Notes under the pieces: generated by a model | Databases searched by the model: none | What the model saw: only the letters and a program-made list of their open reading frames with translations | Told to the model about the DNA's origin: nothing | NCBI GenBank assembly: GCA_024195585.1 | Contig: SWBL01000289.1 | Location: 1-64,000, forward strand | Source of the DNA: Aureobasidium sp. EXF-3400 | Lineage: Eukaryota; Ascomycota; Dothideomycetes; Dothideales; Saccotheciaceae | Direction: 5' to 3' | DNA: 64,000 nucleotides | Shown here: piece by piece, positions 1 to 10,373 of the stretch | Layout: each line of letters begins with the position of its first letter | Numbering within the stretch: position 1 is the first letter of the stretch | Position numbers and translations under genes: made by a program

Positions 1-1230
1 CTCCCCTCCGTGTCCCTTAATAGATGTGATCCTGCCGAAGCTTGATCCCTTGCTTGGGTCAAGGTATTGAGCTGCTTTCCAGATATTTGCTGATTCACCA
101 AGGAACTCTGTCCAATATTCCTTTTTGCGTTTCTTGATCGCGTGGTGAAAGTCATGCCTTGCTATCTTTGCTGCGATCTTAAGGCAGTCATCTTGCCGGC
201 CTTGTCTCCTTCTTGATCTTGCTAGGTTACGAGTCCTCGTGTACTCTTTTCTCATAGAAGTCAACTCATTTGACCACCATCTTTTTGCGGACTTTAATAG
301 TTTTGCCTTCGGGCAATGCTGTTCTATCGCCGCTAGAGTGACTTCCTGAACGTAGCTTTGCATAGCTTCAAGGTCGTCTATTGGGAATGGGTTGTCGGCA
401 AGATGTTGTCCTATCTCGTCTCTCATCGCTTTCCAGTCTGCTTTCTGTAACAAGTATCGTGGGGCCGTTGGGTCTTCTATCACGTCTCCCATGCCTATGG
501 CTGTGTGTATCGCTCTATGATCCGAGCCATACTCATTCTCGAACGGTTGGCAGGTATCTCGGTCCTCGAACAATCTCTCGCTAGCCATAGTTAGGTCGAT
601 CGTTGATGTCGATTCATTACGCTCCCATGTTGGCACTCCTCTCTGTGTGAGTAACTGTAGGTTGTTTTCCTCAATGAAATCCAGTATCCTGCTACCTTCT
701 CCTTGTCTCGTTCCTAATGCCACCTCATTTCCTCCCCATATAGTGTCGTGGCGGTTGAAGTCTCCTGCAATGAAAATTTCCAGATCTGGGTTGTTGCTAC
801 ACTCTCTTGTGATCACTTCCTGGACTTCTTGTAGTCAGGTGTGTAGTTCTTGCTCGTCGAGTTCATGGCCGCTGCCTATACTAGGAATTCTTATCGATGC
901 TAGTAGTATGCTACGGGTACCATGTTTCATGACGATTACAGTGATGTCGTTGCTGTTCATCGAGACTTGTGCGTATTCGTTGTTCCGGTTTATCCACATG
1001 CATGATCGGATTCTTTGTGTTTGGTTTTCTCTTTGCGTTGTTTTTGGTTTTATAACTTCAAAATTGGGTCCTGCTCCGGTAATCTGAAGGTTTCCTGCGA
1101 TTTCCCAATAGTGTGGCTCCTGTATGAGAATGGCATCGAAATCCCAGATGTCTGGGTCGTTGTATAAAGCATCCTAAACTCCTGAACTCTTATGCAGATT
1201 TGCTTGAAGAATGTTTAGTGTACTAATCAT
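1..1230 (-). pseudogene. LINE ORF2, endonuclease part, two in-frame stops, cut by window edge
   Basis: Starting at ATG 1230, the frame reads an N-terminus with the LINE-type ILQANLHKS motif, then ILIQEPHYW. The endonuclease signatures GDFNRHDTIWGG and GSDHRAIHTA follow, matching the catalytic motifs of the LINE AP-endonuclease (exonuclease-endonuclease-phosphatase) family, which nicks target DNA for target-primed reverse transcription. Two stops interrupt it: TAG at 1176-1174, explicable as CAG with C to T, and TGA at 837-835. The frame then stays open to base 1. Reverse transcriptase would lie outside the window. Confidence 0.87.
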
Positions 1231-2827
1231 GACGGCGTAGGTTGATCATCCTTTCTTGTTGCTTTCTGAACTCTGGGCACTTTTTGTGTGTTGCTGGATG
1301 ATTTCCTCCACAATTGCTGCACTTCGGTTCACCTAGTTTGCAGCTGTTGTGTCCTTCTTGTGCGCACCACGAGCACCTGGTGGTGTTCTTGCACTCCTTC
1401 TGTATGTGTCCAAATTGGTGACAGTTGTGACAGGATCTTGGTCCTCTGTTATCATGAAAAGTTGAGACTTTGACCATGCAACCGAACAAGTATACTTCTT
1501 CGCCGTCTGCTTGCCTCTGGAGCAGCTTCTCCACCTGTTCTTTCGTCGCTAGCTTAGCCACTACAGATGCATAGGAGGTGTACTCCTTTGGTCTGCCTAG
1601 CCATCTCATCAGCTTGACTTCTACTTCGTTCTCCTCTGCAAAGGCATCTCGTGTTTCTTGACTGATTGCTCCGGTCTGGTGATCTGTGGCTTCTATTTTT
1701 GGGATGAAGTCCACCTTGATTGGGTACCAGGTGGATTCGATGAGCCTTGCCCCTTCAAGAAACATTGGTAGCCATTCGTCCACATGGGCTCTCGCTATTC
1801 TCTCCGCTTCTCTGTCGATCTTGAAGTACGCTAGGTGGACGTCCTTGTTTGTGTGTCTGATCATGAACTGATTGAGAACGACTTTGTCTAGTCCTTCGTT
1901 AGATCTGATCGCTGCCATGATTCGATTCTTGGTCCTTGTTATGAGATTTGCTCCAGTACGTCCATCTGTCTTAAGGTTTTTTATATCTAGTACCATGTCT
2001 GCTTCTTGTGTGTACTTTGTCTTTTTCATTGCACTTCTGATCGACGTTCCTACGGATATCGGAGGTGACTGCGGAGGGCTTGATTGGTCTGATAGATCGA
2101 ACGATACTGATGTCCTAGGCGACCTATACGGTGTTCTTACTACCTCCTGGCTTGACAGTTATACTCCCTGAGCTGCAACACTTGCGTAGGAGTCAGTCGT
2201 TCCCGTCTGTAGAGACGATGACTGGAGGGAGCCCCAGTTCGGGGCTGCCTCCTGTAGACTCTTAATGTCTAGGACTAGCGTTGTGACTGTCGTCTGTAGT
2301 TGTCTGATCTCCTCTCTGTATCTCTCTTCCTTCTCTTGTTCTCTCTTTTCTCTCTCCTGCTCTCTCTTTTCTCTCTCCTGCTCTCTCTTTTCTTTCTCTT
2401 GAGCTCTTCTCTGTGCATCTAGTAGCTGCTGCATGATGTCGTTCATTGTAATTTCTCTTAGTGTGTCGCTTCCTCTTTTGTCGCTAGATGTAGGGCTGCC
2501 CTCGGATCGGTGGTTACTGTCTCTACCTTCTTTCTCTACGCTTCTAGTCACCATCCTTGTAGCCATGGGCGAGGGCCTCTTCCTAGGCGTAGCCTCTGCC
2601 GATGCAGAGTCGGAGTCGTTGGTAAATCGACTGTCGCGTCTCGGAGGACTCCCCTCAGCTCCCCCTTGTCTGCCTTCTCTTTTTCTCTTTTCTGCATGTT
2701 CCCTACTTCTCATGAGCTGGTCTTCCTCTTCTTGGACCGCTACGCTACCCTGCGACAGCGATTCGAACCTCCCTCCACTTGCTATACCTCCACCTCTTAC
2801 ACCTCCTCGGCCTTTCGGAGCTGGCAT
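1223..2827 (-). pseudogene. LINE ORF1 (Gag-like, zinc knuckles), one in-frame stop
   Basis: The frame runs from ATG 2827 to TAG 1223 (534 codons) with one internal TAA at 2161-2159. Codons on both sides of the stop are in the same frame and read as one protein. Residues about 135-165 form a charged heptad-like repeat (EKREQER units), probably a coiled coil. The C-terminus carries three CCHC-type knuckles, including CHNCHQFGHIQKEC, CSWCAQEGHNSC and CSNCGGNHPATHKKC, typical of LINE ORF1 RNA-binding proteins. The TAA could have arisen from CAA by one C-to-T change in a CpA context, the dinucleotide preferred by fungal repeat-induced point mutation. The rest of the ORF shows little sign of heavy mutation. 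Confidence 0.88.
2325..2402 (-). repeat. 21-nt tandem repeat inside LINE ORF1
   Basis: About three imperfect copies of a 21-nt purine-rich unit (on the coding strand) encode repeated EKREQER heptads. The seven-codon period keeps the frame and extends a predicted coiled coil, so length variation between copies of the element would be tolerated. Confidence 0.7.
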
Positions 2828-2953
2828 CTCGACCCCGCACCGTGGCGCTTCGCTGGAAATTCGAGGGAATCACCAGGAGACGCTGCTCCAGCTCGTAGTA
2901 CAATAAAAATTGGATATTTCAATCAAAATTCAAAAGTTTTTTTTTTTTTTCCC

Positions 2954-4854
2954 ACGTCTTTTCTAGCCAGCATTACAGATTTGATTTGAGCTTGTTGAGC
3001 CTTCCGCGTTGTGACAGGGTCATCCTGTCATCGAACCACTTGAGCCAAGCGGTCGGACCATGATGGGAGTTGAGACGTGATTCGAGCAATCCAAATGACG
3101 TTGGAATTACGAGTGGCCCATCGAGTATGTTTGTATTCGTGCTCAAAAGGTTGTTGACCCGAAATAACCAATTCTGGATCGTCGCGGTCGAATGTGCGCC
3201 ATTCACGCGCAGATATTGTTTAGTCTCATCTCACGCTTGCAGTTCACTTCCAAGCATACTTAGCCAAGCACTTCCACCAACCGTACCTCTAAGGTTACTC
3301 GAAGCAGAGAAAGAGACGTATAACGAGACTTTCTGCAACACGGCCAAGAGATCACTTCAATTGGATCCCGAGGGTTTTTTGATAAAAAAAAAAACCGATG
3401 ATTAATTAGTGCGAAGCCAACCCCGCGTGCGGGCAGCGACAAGATACCTGGGCCTGCCACTCAAAAAGCCACGGCGACTACGTTAAAGCTCCGCAGACCA
3501 TCTGGCAGACAATATTCGCACTTTGGTCGTGTCATGGATTAGCGTCGGAAGATGAGCAGCTTAAGCAGGCGAAGCAAATTGCTTGATCACATGGACACAG
3601 CGGAATTCTGACTCGGCTGCACCTGCCGTATCTGTTCTTTAAGCACCGCTCATCTCTCTCTCCGCTTCTTGTATTGAATCAGACTCGCCATTTTCTTGTG
3701 GAATGCCATGTTGTGAGGTGTTTTGAAATAGAACAAGCTAAAAGGGAAATCCGGGTACTATTGTAACATCATTTTTAGCGTGGTTGGTTCGGGTGGTCTC
3801 AAGCCAGAATCCAATTGCGCTGAAAAATTTCCAATGGCATGTGGGGTACTTAGCGTTGGTCGACCAACGAAAACCATCAGGCAGCGATATAACCGCCAAG
3901 ACCAGGTGTGGCTTTGCAGCTTACGTGCCATCGTCGTGCCGTCGCTGTGCCGCACTTGGGGAATTGTTTGAACCTAAAAGTGGTGTGTCGGTTTTGAGTT
4001 AACATTGATCCAAGTAAGCTACTAGTAAAATTACCAAGATTTACCATGTTTGCGCGCACACCAGGCCCTCTCCGATACGGAACCCTACTAGCTTCCTTTG
4101 GTAGAAAGCGAGCCTTGCAGCAATCTAGATACTTCAACTCCTGCGTGGAAAACGGAAGGTGATTCGACAGAAATGCAAATTTAGCCGATGGTACACCAAT
4201 ATCGAACGCTTTGCATACATGCGCTGACAGGCCCTAGCAGTAGATCATTCTGACAAGATCGCTTTTCGGATACATCATGTGCCCTTTACGGCATCAATCC
4301 TGCCGCTCCACGCGCCTTGCCATGTCGACCTGATAGATGACGGCTTCGGACGGAGTGAAAGCTTGGCGGATACACACTACGGACAGTCCATCACCAATCT
4401 GTCACCATCAGGCTAAGCTAGATTTGTCGCTTGCGACGTGCTCTGTCAACCTTCGCGGCACCTTAGCATACCGGGAAACAATCTAACAAGCCCTCACTGT
4501 AAGAGAACACACTAATTCTAACCACCATTTGCCAGCAGCAAACGTCGCGTGCGGTTCAACCCGTAGCTCAGTTTAAGCAAGCTCAAGCACAATCTTACTG
4601 GTATTAGTGATAACATGGACTGAAACATTCGACATTGTCGCTTTGATGGTCTGAGAGCGTGGGTTTGTAGATCATCCCTGCGATCCCAAATCCATGACTG
4701 ACTGATACCAGATAGATCGCGCAGGACAGGCGAACATATTTTCCTTCATCCAGGGAGTCATACACGTGCGTATCTCTATAGAAGTCGTCTCAAACCAAAG
4801 GAGTCCTGTTCTTGGTTAAGAGGAAGACTGTAGATACAGCAACACAAAAGCCCC
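2954..4854. other. No gene recognised
   Basis: This is a spacer between the LINE and the first orphan gene. Several short open frames occur on both strands, but most begin with non-ATG codons and none shows a recognisable motif or a splice pattern. An A-run at about 3388-3397 is the only low-complexity feature. Confidence 0.5.
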
Positions 4855-5883
4855 ATGATTACACACTGCGATCCGGACGGACCGCTTTTCCTGTTCCCAA
4901 TCGAGGATGTGGTTGACCACGAGGTGAAAGTCCTCGACTTCGTGGACAAATCAGAAATTGGGGCGGGAAGTCATCCGACCGTAAGGCCAACATGCGTCAG
5001 ACTCAAGGCAATCGAAACGGAGACGCACATTCAAGAGCTTGTCAACAATCTGGTCTCATTTCGCTCATCGATGAGTCGTCTGGGCTGCGTGTTTATAGAC
5101 TATGCGACGCGCCCTGATCTCTGGTTCGCAACCATGTGTTTCGAGAACTGGCTTGCTCTCAACTCTTGTGTCCTGAGAGGCTCCTGGGTATGCCCCAGTG
5201 AAACCAGAGATGGACTCAGAGATTTCCTGACACGAAAGGGTCTGAGTTGTCGGACCTCGGACGTGTTGGCAAGAAACCGCAACAGCCACATTCAAGTCGA
5301 GGAAAGTGTTCACCAGATATTTCGAAGAGCAGAGATCGAGCGCCAGCACTTCGAGATAGCATACAGCTCCCTGCAGAACCTGGATGACTCAGGGACCATC
5401 GAAATCTCGAACTCTAGATGTTTCTGTCACAGCATTTGTCATCTGCCGCACCTAAACTCCTCGGAGCAATATTCTTGCTTAGAGCTTCGTTCTTGCTCCG
5501 AGCCGATACACATATTAGGGAGTCTTGATCGCATTGGGTCTTTTCTCCATCATATCGTCGAAGCAGGGAAGAACGATCCTGATATGATGTCGAATTTCAA
5601 AGACCGCTTTGACACCAGCTCCTGCAGATCTAACAGATTGAAGCGACATCTGGCACAACTGGAAGCCTTTCGGCACTTGATCAACAAAGAAAATTCGTAT
5701 GACGAGCCGATCAGCGCCAAAATTGACGAATTGAAGGAAAAGCGAAAAGATGAAGAGTGCCTGCGACGAGAACTGATCTCACGTTTATTAGGTGGCACCA
5801 AGACAAGTTTTGAGGAATTCGAGGATATTTTCGGAACCAATGAAAGCCACAGAAGAAGGGATGTGATCTCTCTAGACCTTTGA
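4855..5883 (+). CDS. Orphan hypothetical protein (342 aa)
   Basis: This single-exon frame runs from ATG 4855 to TGA 5883. I recognise no domain. The N-terminal half is mixed alpha/beta-like. The middle (around residues 180-215) is unusually rich in Cys and Ser (SRCFCHSICHL), without a standard zinc-finger spacing. The C-terminal third is charged and probably helical (EELKEKRKDEECLRREL-like sequence). There is no signal peptide and no membrane segment. Codon use and length support a real gene, but the shadow ORFs on the opposite strand are also open over part of it. The function is unknown. Confidence 0.6.
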   Translation: MITHCDPDGPLFLFPIEDVVDHEVKVLDFVDKSEIGAGSHPTVRPTCVRLKAIETETHIQELVNNLVSFRSSMSRLGCVFIDYATRPDLWFATMCFENWLALNSCVLRGSWVCPSETRDGLRDFLTRKGLSCRTSDVLARNRNSHIQVEESVHQIFRRAEIERQHFEIAYSSLQNLDDSGTIEISNSRCFCHSICHLPHLNSSEQYSCLELRSCSEPIHILGSLDRIGSFLHHIVEAGKNDPDMMSNFKDRFDTSSCRSNRLKRHLAQLEAFRHLINKENSYDEPISAKIDELKEKRKDEECLRRELISRLLGGTKTSFEEFEDIFGTNESHRRRDVISLDL

Positions 5884-6166
5884 GAGCTCCGCAAGTGGAA
5901 GAGCGCAACGCAGACTTGGGATTCGTGACGAATCCTTCTGTAATTCACTTGTTGCGTGCAGCTAAGCTTCCTAGGCATGAAGGTCAACCTGAAGGTGTTC
6001 GACGAATCTTGGTAGACAGCACTATCCTTTGAGAGTAAGGAGTGCGATTTTGTCCTTGTAGAGACCGAAAATTGGAAACACATCAACAGTTTGTGTACAG
6101 GAAAACGTTTGACGACAAGTCTTGTGTTGATATGAGATAACGATACTTCGTCGTAGAGTGACTGTA

Positions 6167-6463
6167 TCATCGTACTGAAGTTCGGGGCATCCGTTTTTCC
6201 TTTTTCTTGTCCTGCAAGCCTTTGATAGTCTCGATGTCCTCTAGCATTGACTGAAGGGTCGATTCGAGTTTTTCCATGAGATCCCTATATTCCAGATTGT
6301 CGTGGTCAGGCAAGCTCGTTATGCTTGCAATTTCCTTTTCCACAAAATCACGCGATTGTGATAGATGCTTGGGCAATAAAGACTCGAATATCTTAGATTG
6401 AACAAGACCGTCGAGCTTTTTCCAGTCTAATTCAGAATCGGCTAGGCAGTTGTGAACATCCAT
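6167..6463 (-). CDS. Small charged hypothetical protein, possibly a 3' exon
   Basis: A 98-codon frame runs from ATG 6463 to TGA 6167. It is rich in Lys, Glu and Leu, and the stretch ESTLQSMLEDIETIKGLQDK suggests a coiled coil. The open frame continues upstream to about 6532, where an AG is present, so this may be the last exon of a longer gene rather than a whole gene. It is convergent with the 4855-5883 gene and about 280 bp from it. The function is unknown. Confidence 0.4.
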   Translation of the reverse strand: MDVHNCLADSELDWKKLDGLVQSKIFESLLPKHLSQSRDFVEKEIASITSLPDHDNLEYRDLMEKLESTLQSMLEDIETIKGLQDKKKEKRMPRTSVR

Positions 6464-6499
6464 CCATGGCTTGGTCGGTTTGGGCTGACTCACCTTCAC

Positions 6500-7654
6500 G
6501 CGAGGTCGGCATCTTTGATCGCGACAAGACTTCTACCAACGACAACGGAATCAGATCTCTTACGAACAACTAGTGCGAAAGAGTGAACAGAGTCACCCGG
6601 TGCGGTTCTAACAGCGACCTTCGGCATTGGGTAGATCTTGTAGGAGATATAGATCTTCGACGATGTGAACGCCATGCTGCTATTTCCATTTCAGTCAGCT
6701 CACTGTCCATAGTCCGTTGACAGGATGAATCGGCTTGGCAGACTGGATCGCACATAGCCAGATCTCGTATCTCATTCGAGCGCAACTGCGTACGTGGATG
6801 AGAAAGAAAGCACTGCACATCATCCACATGCTCAACCGCACCTGGCGAATCACGCTGCGGGACCGCTTTGTAACATTTCAGATCACATAAGGAAGCAGAT
6901 CCAATCCGTGAAGATGTTCTAAACATGTTTACCTAATCCTTGTTCCTGCAACGGCCATGATTCGGGCCGGGGTCGGTCTGATCGGCATCTGTAAGACATT
7001 GGACGCAACCTCCACCACTACAGCGACAGTACTGTAGGTCGCGATGCCTTACAGATACAAGGTCACGTGACAAGAGCGAAATACATCTTCAAGCGCTGTA
7101 AATCAGATATTGTGCTCAGAACAGCCTAGCGTAATATTTTAGGCCGGGAGCTAGCATGCGTACGGAGAACCAATCCTGTGGTCGCCGAGGCCCATCCACT
7201 CCGCTGCTTCTTCTCTGGATTAATGATCACAGAGCTGACTTGTGGATTCTTATGATTATGGTCATGCCACTAATTTTTGCAAACACACAACGTCAAACCT
7301 GACAGTCAGCCGTGCTCAAGCCTGGGTCGTTGCTCAAGAATCGCCAAGAATAGCGCGTTCTTGAAGAAGGCGCATAAGCGGCATGGCATGTGGGATGGAG
7401 GAGTCGGTCCAATGGCTAGCACCGGTGTGATGCTCTCAGATCGACCCAAGCTCTAGTGTTGAAGGTGTGATCAATTGATGGATACGAGAATCGGTACTGC
7501 TAAAAGCGGAGATAAAGAGACTTCCTTGGCGGCAGACTCTAGCCACATTGTGATACAAAATGGAGTGTGTACATGAAAAACATTCTTACACTACCAAGCG
7601 TACCGTTCACACCGAAATTACTCAAAAAAGTTTCGTTGTGGCTCTAGCACATGC
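6500..7654. other. Mostly non-coding spacer
   Basis: Minus-strand frames at 6570-6926 and about 6497-6674 are open but short and lack motifs. They could be upstream exons of the 6167-6463 gene. From 6930 to 7654 I see no gene. Part of this stretch probably serves as the 3' end of the GH17 gene. Confidence 0.4.
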
Positions 7655-8763
7655 TCAACATACAGAGGAGAGTGCGGGACTCGCATGGGTCGATGTCTGA
7701 TACAAAGCCGGGATCGTGCTAGACGTAGTTGGAAATGTGGTGATATAAGTATCGGGACAATTTGAGATAAGACCACAGTCCAAGTTGTACAACGTCGATC
7801 CGTGCGGATCTTCGCGGAGATTGGTGACCCCGAAGAATGGCGTCTGCGCGGGATCTGTCAAGATGTACCACCAGAAGTCGATACAGCGGGCTTGCAGTTC
7901 GCAGACCACTTTTGACCAATACATTGCAGCATTGTTGATGCCAGGCTTTGGTCCGCTCAGCTTTGTTGGGTCTTCCGTTGGCCAACCCGTTTCCGTGATC
8001 CAGACCGGCTTGCCTTGGGACAAAGGCAGCATACTCTCGTAAGCTTTCCAAAAAGAGTCCGCTGCTGTGGAGACATCCATCGCTTGATCCTTCGAGAAAT
8101 AAGGAAATATGTTGAGCCCCACGAAGTCGAGAGCATCCAGAATCTGACTGTTCGTGTGGGTTGTGTAGGCATCCAACGTGTCCACGTGCTAGAAAAAGTG
8201 GTCAGTATGGCCCCTGTATAGTCACTTCGGACGAATCCACTCACTCCGACTGGGACATTTTGAAGCACTGAGCCTTGTAACAAGGTTCGAACCTGACGGA
8301 TGTAGTCGAGGAGGATGGACAAATCCTGCCCGACGCCCCCACCGTTGCTGGCGCCAAGCACAGAAGAACGATACAGATCTTCACTGCCGACAGAGATCCC
8401 GACCACTAAGTCACCAAGACCTTGAGGTCCATACAAAGCCATGGCGGACTCCAAAGCTCTGAGCTCCTTTGCAAAGTCATCTCCGTCCACACTTGTCCAA
8501 AGGCCTAACAGAAGCTTGGTGTTCGTGGCCAGGGCTGCCGGGATAGCTTCGATTATGGTATCATTGCTCCCTTCTTGGATCATAGTATACAATCTAGCGC
8601 TCGAAAAACTCGCTGTTCCAGGTAGGGATGTAGACAGCGAGAACTGTTTGTGAAATGAAGAGATGTTGTTCCCCTGAGCTGCGTAGTTGAAGCCTTGATA
8701 GCTCGCTAAGGCCGTACTTATGCTAGCGGCGATTGTATAGAACCCCGTCATCCACATGGCCAT
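7655..8763 (-). CDS. Secreted GH17 beta-1,3-glucanase-like protein
   Basis: Two exons, 8763-8245 and 8188-7655, are joined across a 56-nt intron (GTGAGT donor at 8244, TTTTTCTAG acceptor ending 8189) and give 350 residues. The first ATG (8763) opens a signal peptide of about 21 residues ending in TALAS. Family GH17 hydrolyses or remodels beta-1,3-glucan in the fungal wall. The acid/base is Glu128 in SVGSEDLYR and the nucleophile is Glu239 in WITETGWPT. The splice junction restores the family motif VPVGHVDT. The form resembles the eglC-like group but stops after a short Ser/Thr-rich tail, with no visible GPI-anchor signal, so it may be freely secreted or the 3' end may be truncated. Confidence 0.92.
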
Positions 8764-9080
8764 ATTGTCCCAACGCAATACGAGGTGCGACACTTGGGAA
8801 GATCCCGGACCTTCTACATATACTATTGTGCAGGTTTAGCTTACGTGAACATGCGAAAATCGCATTACCATTGAGCTGCCCTGCTACCAATCACGACCGA
8901 AAGATACTCGCACTGGATCGGGGACTGAAGACCACAATACTAATCACCTGTAGCACGTCATCCAAAGTTCGAACGATGACAGGAATGATCTGACCACAAA
9001 ACCTACCTTCGAGCCAAATAATCGCTGATCTGGACCGGATCTGCTGCTCGAACGATTCCTACGACTCCGTCAACGTTTCA
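8764..9080. other. Divergent intergenic region
   Basis: This 317-bp spacer lies between the divergently transcribed GH17 and F-box-like genes and presumably contains both promoters. No specific operator could be identified by eye. Confidence 0.45.
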
Positions 9081-9767
9081 ATGATTGATCTGTTGCATCT
9101 CCCACCAGAGGTGCGCTTGATGATCTGGCGTCTTCTGCTCCCGAGCGATACAAAGTTTGTACCGGCTCAAAGCAAACAGCTAAGAGACTTCCTCAGACCT
9201 GTTCCCATGACTGCACAAGAAGCTGGCGAGCAGAGAATATTTGCAACGGTCATCTCGCAACTCCTGATCTTATCGAAATCGACATTCGCAGAAGTGGCAG
9301 ATACTTTCTATGGCGCGAACACGTTCTGCTTCGATATCCGTGACCCGGATGTCACAAAAGGCCAAGCAGGGAGTGCGAAATCATATATCAACCATATCCG
9401 ACTTGTGGATCGACTACGCTATTGTCTACCTGTGATCAGTGTTGAAACTATCATCAGTGGATTCTGCAGACTCAAATCCATCTCTATACCGTCCCATCCC
9501 GAACCTTTTCCCGTTTCATCCTTTGACGTCAATCTAGAGTATCGAGCAATGAATCTCTCTGTTGTTCGAGATCTGCTGGAGCATCTTGAGATGAGCCATT
9601 ACAGTATCTTCGTCCAACGTGAGTTGGTAGACATACGACGCCCGCTTGTCATCGTAGGCATAGGAGTATGCATCCTCACACATATCTCGTATCGCGAGAT
9701 TTTGATTCGTACAGGTTTGCTCGCTGCCGTTAGCATGCTTACAGCAGGCCTCGTCCGAATCATATAG
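9081..9767 (+). CDS. F-box/2EXR-like protein
   Basis: ATG 9081 starts a protein whose first 20 residues (LLHLPPEVRLMIWRLLLP) match the F-box-like or 2EXR motif common in fungal substrate-recognition proteins. The following residues (FYGANTFCFD) also fit the 2EXR layout of a conserved FYGxNxF element. The open frame runs to 9767. The last 80 codons lie antisense to the thaumatin-like gene and read as low-quality hydrophobic sequence. A GTGAGT at 9619-9624 could be a donor, so the true C-terminus may be spliced or may end near there. The role in ubiquitin ligase complexes is inferred from the motif only. Confidence 0.62.
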   Translation: MIDLLHLPPEVRLMIWRLLLPSDTKFVPAQSKQLRDFLRPVPMTAQEAGEQRIFATVISQLLILSKSTFAEVADTFYGANTFCFDIRDPDVTKGQAGSAKSYINHIRLVDRLRYCLPVISVETIISGFCRLKSISIPSHPEPFPVSSFDVNLEYRAMNLSVVRDLLEHLEMSHYSIFVQRELVDIRRPLVIVGIGVCILTHISYREILIRTGLLAAVSMLTAGLVRII

Positions 9768-10373
9768 AGTACAGTTCGAGACACAGCTTTGGAGCGCATC
9801 GAGGTACGTTGGAGGGTAGTTTTTGCTAAGATCTTGATCGAAGCGATTTGCCATGGGACACTGCCAATCTGGAGGAACACTGCAGACCAACGGGGCACAA
9901 TTAGGGCTCGCTTTCGATGTTGGTCCAATGGTAGAACAGGTCTTCGCGCCCATTGTCACCTTGAATCCATTGCTCACCCCGTCAATGTTGCTGATGTCCA
10001 CATAGCATTGGCCTAGACCCGAGATACAGGTGGCTTCTACCAAACTTCGGACCCTAGGACCAGTGCTATTGGTCTGATTGTCGATCCAAAAGGTCCAAGT
10101 TGATTGGCCCTCCGCACCGTACTTGAGCACGTACTCACGGACTTCACCTTGCGAGCTGGGCTGATCAAAGGTGTTTTGCGTTGCGCAAGCAGTACCGTTA
10201 GTGACTGTAAAGTGTGGGAATACAGCCGTCGTCGCCGGACAGTTGTGTGAGAATGTAACTCGGTACCCGGACGCAGCTTGCGTAGCGTTGGTTGTGTATT
10301 TTGGAGTTGAAGAAAAAGCTAGAGCTAAGTGTGCAGCCGCGATGAACAGAGCTGAAATCGTTTTTACAGTCAT
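9534..10373 (-). CDS. Secreted thaumatin/osmotin-like protein
   Basis: ATG 10373 begins a clear signal peptide (MTVKTISALFIAAAHLALAF). The mature part is Cys-rich, with NCPATTAVFPHFT near the start, and DMCEDAYSYAYDDK near the end matching the thaumatin CPDAYSYAYDD signature. Several N-glycosylation sites (NGT, NQT, NST, NCT, NGS) are visible. Thaumatin-like proteins act outside the cell, and some bind or cleave beta-glucans. The last 35 residues after DDKRAS do not resemble the family. A GTATGT at 9636-9631 could be a donor for a small terminal intron, which would also relieve the antisense overlap with the F-box-like gene. Confidence 0.8.
   Translation of the reverse strand: MTVKTISALFIAAAHLALAFSSTPKYTTNATQAASGYRVTFSHNCPATTAVFPHFTVTNGTACATQNTFDQPSSQGEVREYVLKYGAEGQSTWTFWIDNQTNSTGPRVRSLVEATCISGLGQCYVDISNIDGVSNGFKVTMGAKTCSTIGPTSKASPNCAPLVCSVPPDWQCPMANRFDQDLSKNYPPTYLDALQSCVSNCTLYDSDEACCKHANGSEQTCTNQNLAIRDMCEDAYSYAYDDKRASYVYQLTLDEDTVMAHLKMLQQISNNREIHCSIL

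Larger units (their letters stand above)
1..2937 (-). mobile_element. Tad-like non-LTR retrotransposon (LINE), 5' part, decayed
   Basis: A LINE lies on the minus strand. It shows a Gag-like ORF1 with three zinc knuckles, followed by ORF2 starting with an AP-type endonuclease. The ORF2 start codon (1230-1228) overlaps the ORF1 stop (1225-1223), as in other LINEs with coupled ORFs. The reverse transcriptase and the 3' end lie beyond the left edge of the window, so completeness cannot be judged. Three single stop codons break otherwise open frames, so this copy cannot make full-length proteins by standard decoding. The 5' boundary is uncertain. A run of about 15 T on the plus strand (near 2938-2953) sits just upstream of the element and may be target DNA or the A-tail of a neighbouring copy. 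Confidence 0.9.

Noticed and set aside
2510..2989. Long plus-strand open frames across the LINE.
   Set aside because: They are antisense shadows of ORF1, which has zinc knuckles and a family-like layout on the minus strand.
4556..4630. Possible tRNA suggested by 'cccgtagctcagttt', which resembles a D-arm.
   Set aside because: No T-arm consensus and no acceptor stem or anticodon arm pairing could be found.
5550..6170. 206-codon minus-strand frame.
   Set aside because: It overlaps the 4855-5883 gene in antisense and lacks motifs.
6570..6926. 118-codon minus-strand frame.
   Set aside because: No motif and composition unlike its neighbours. Kept only as a possible upstream exon.
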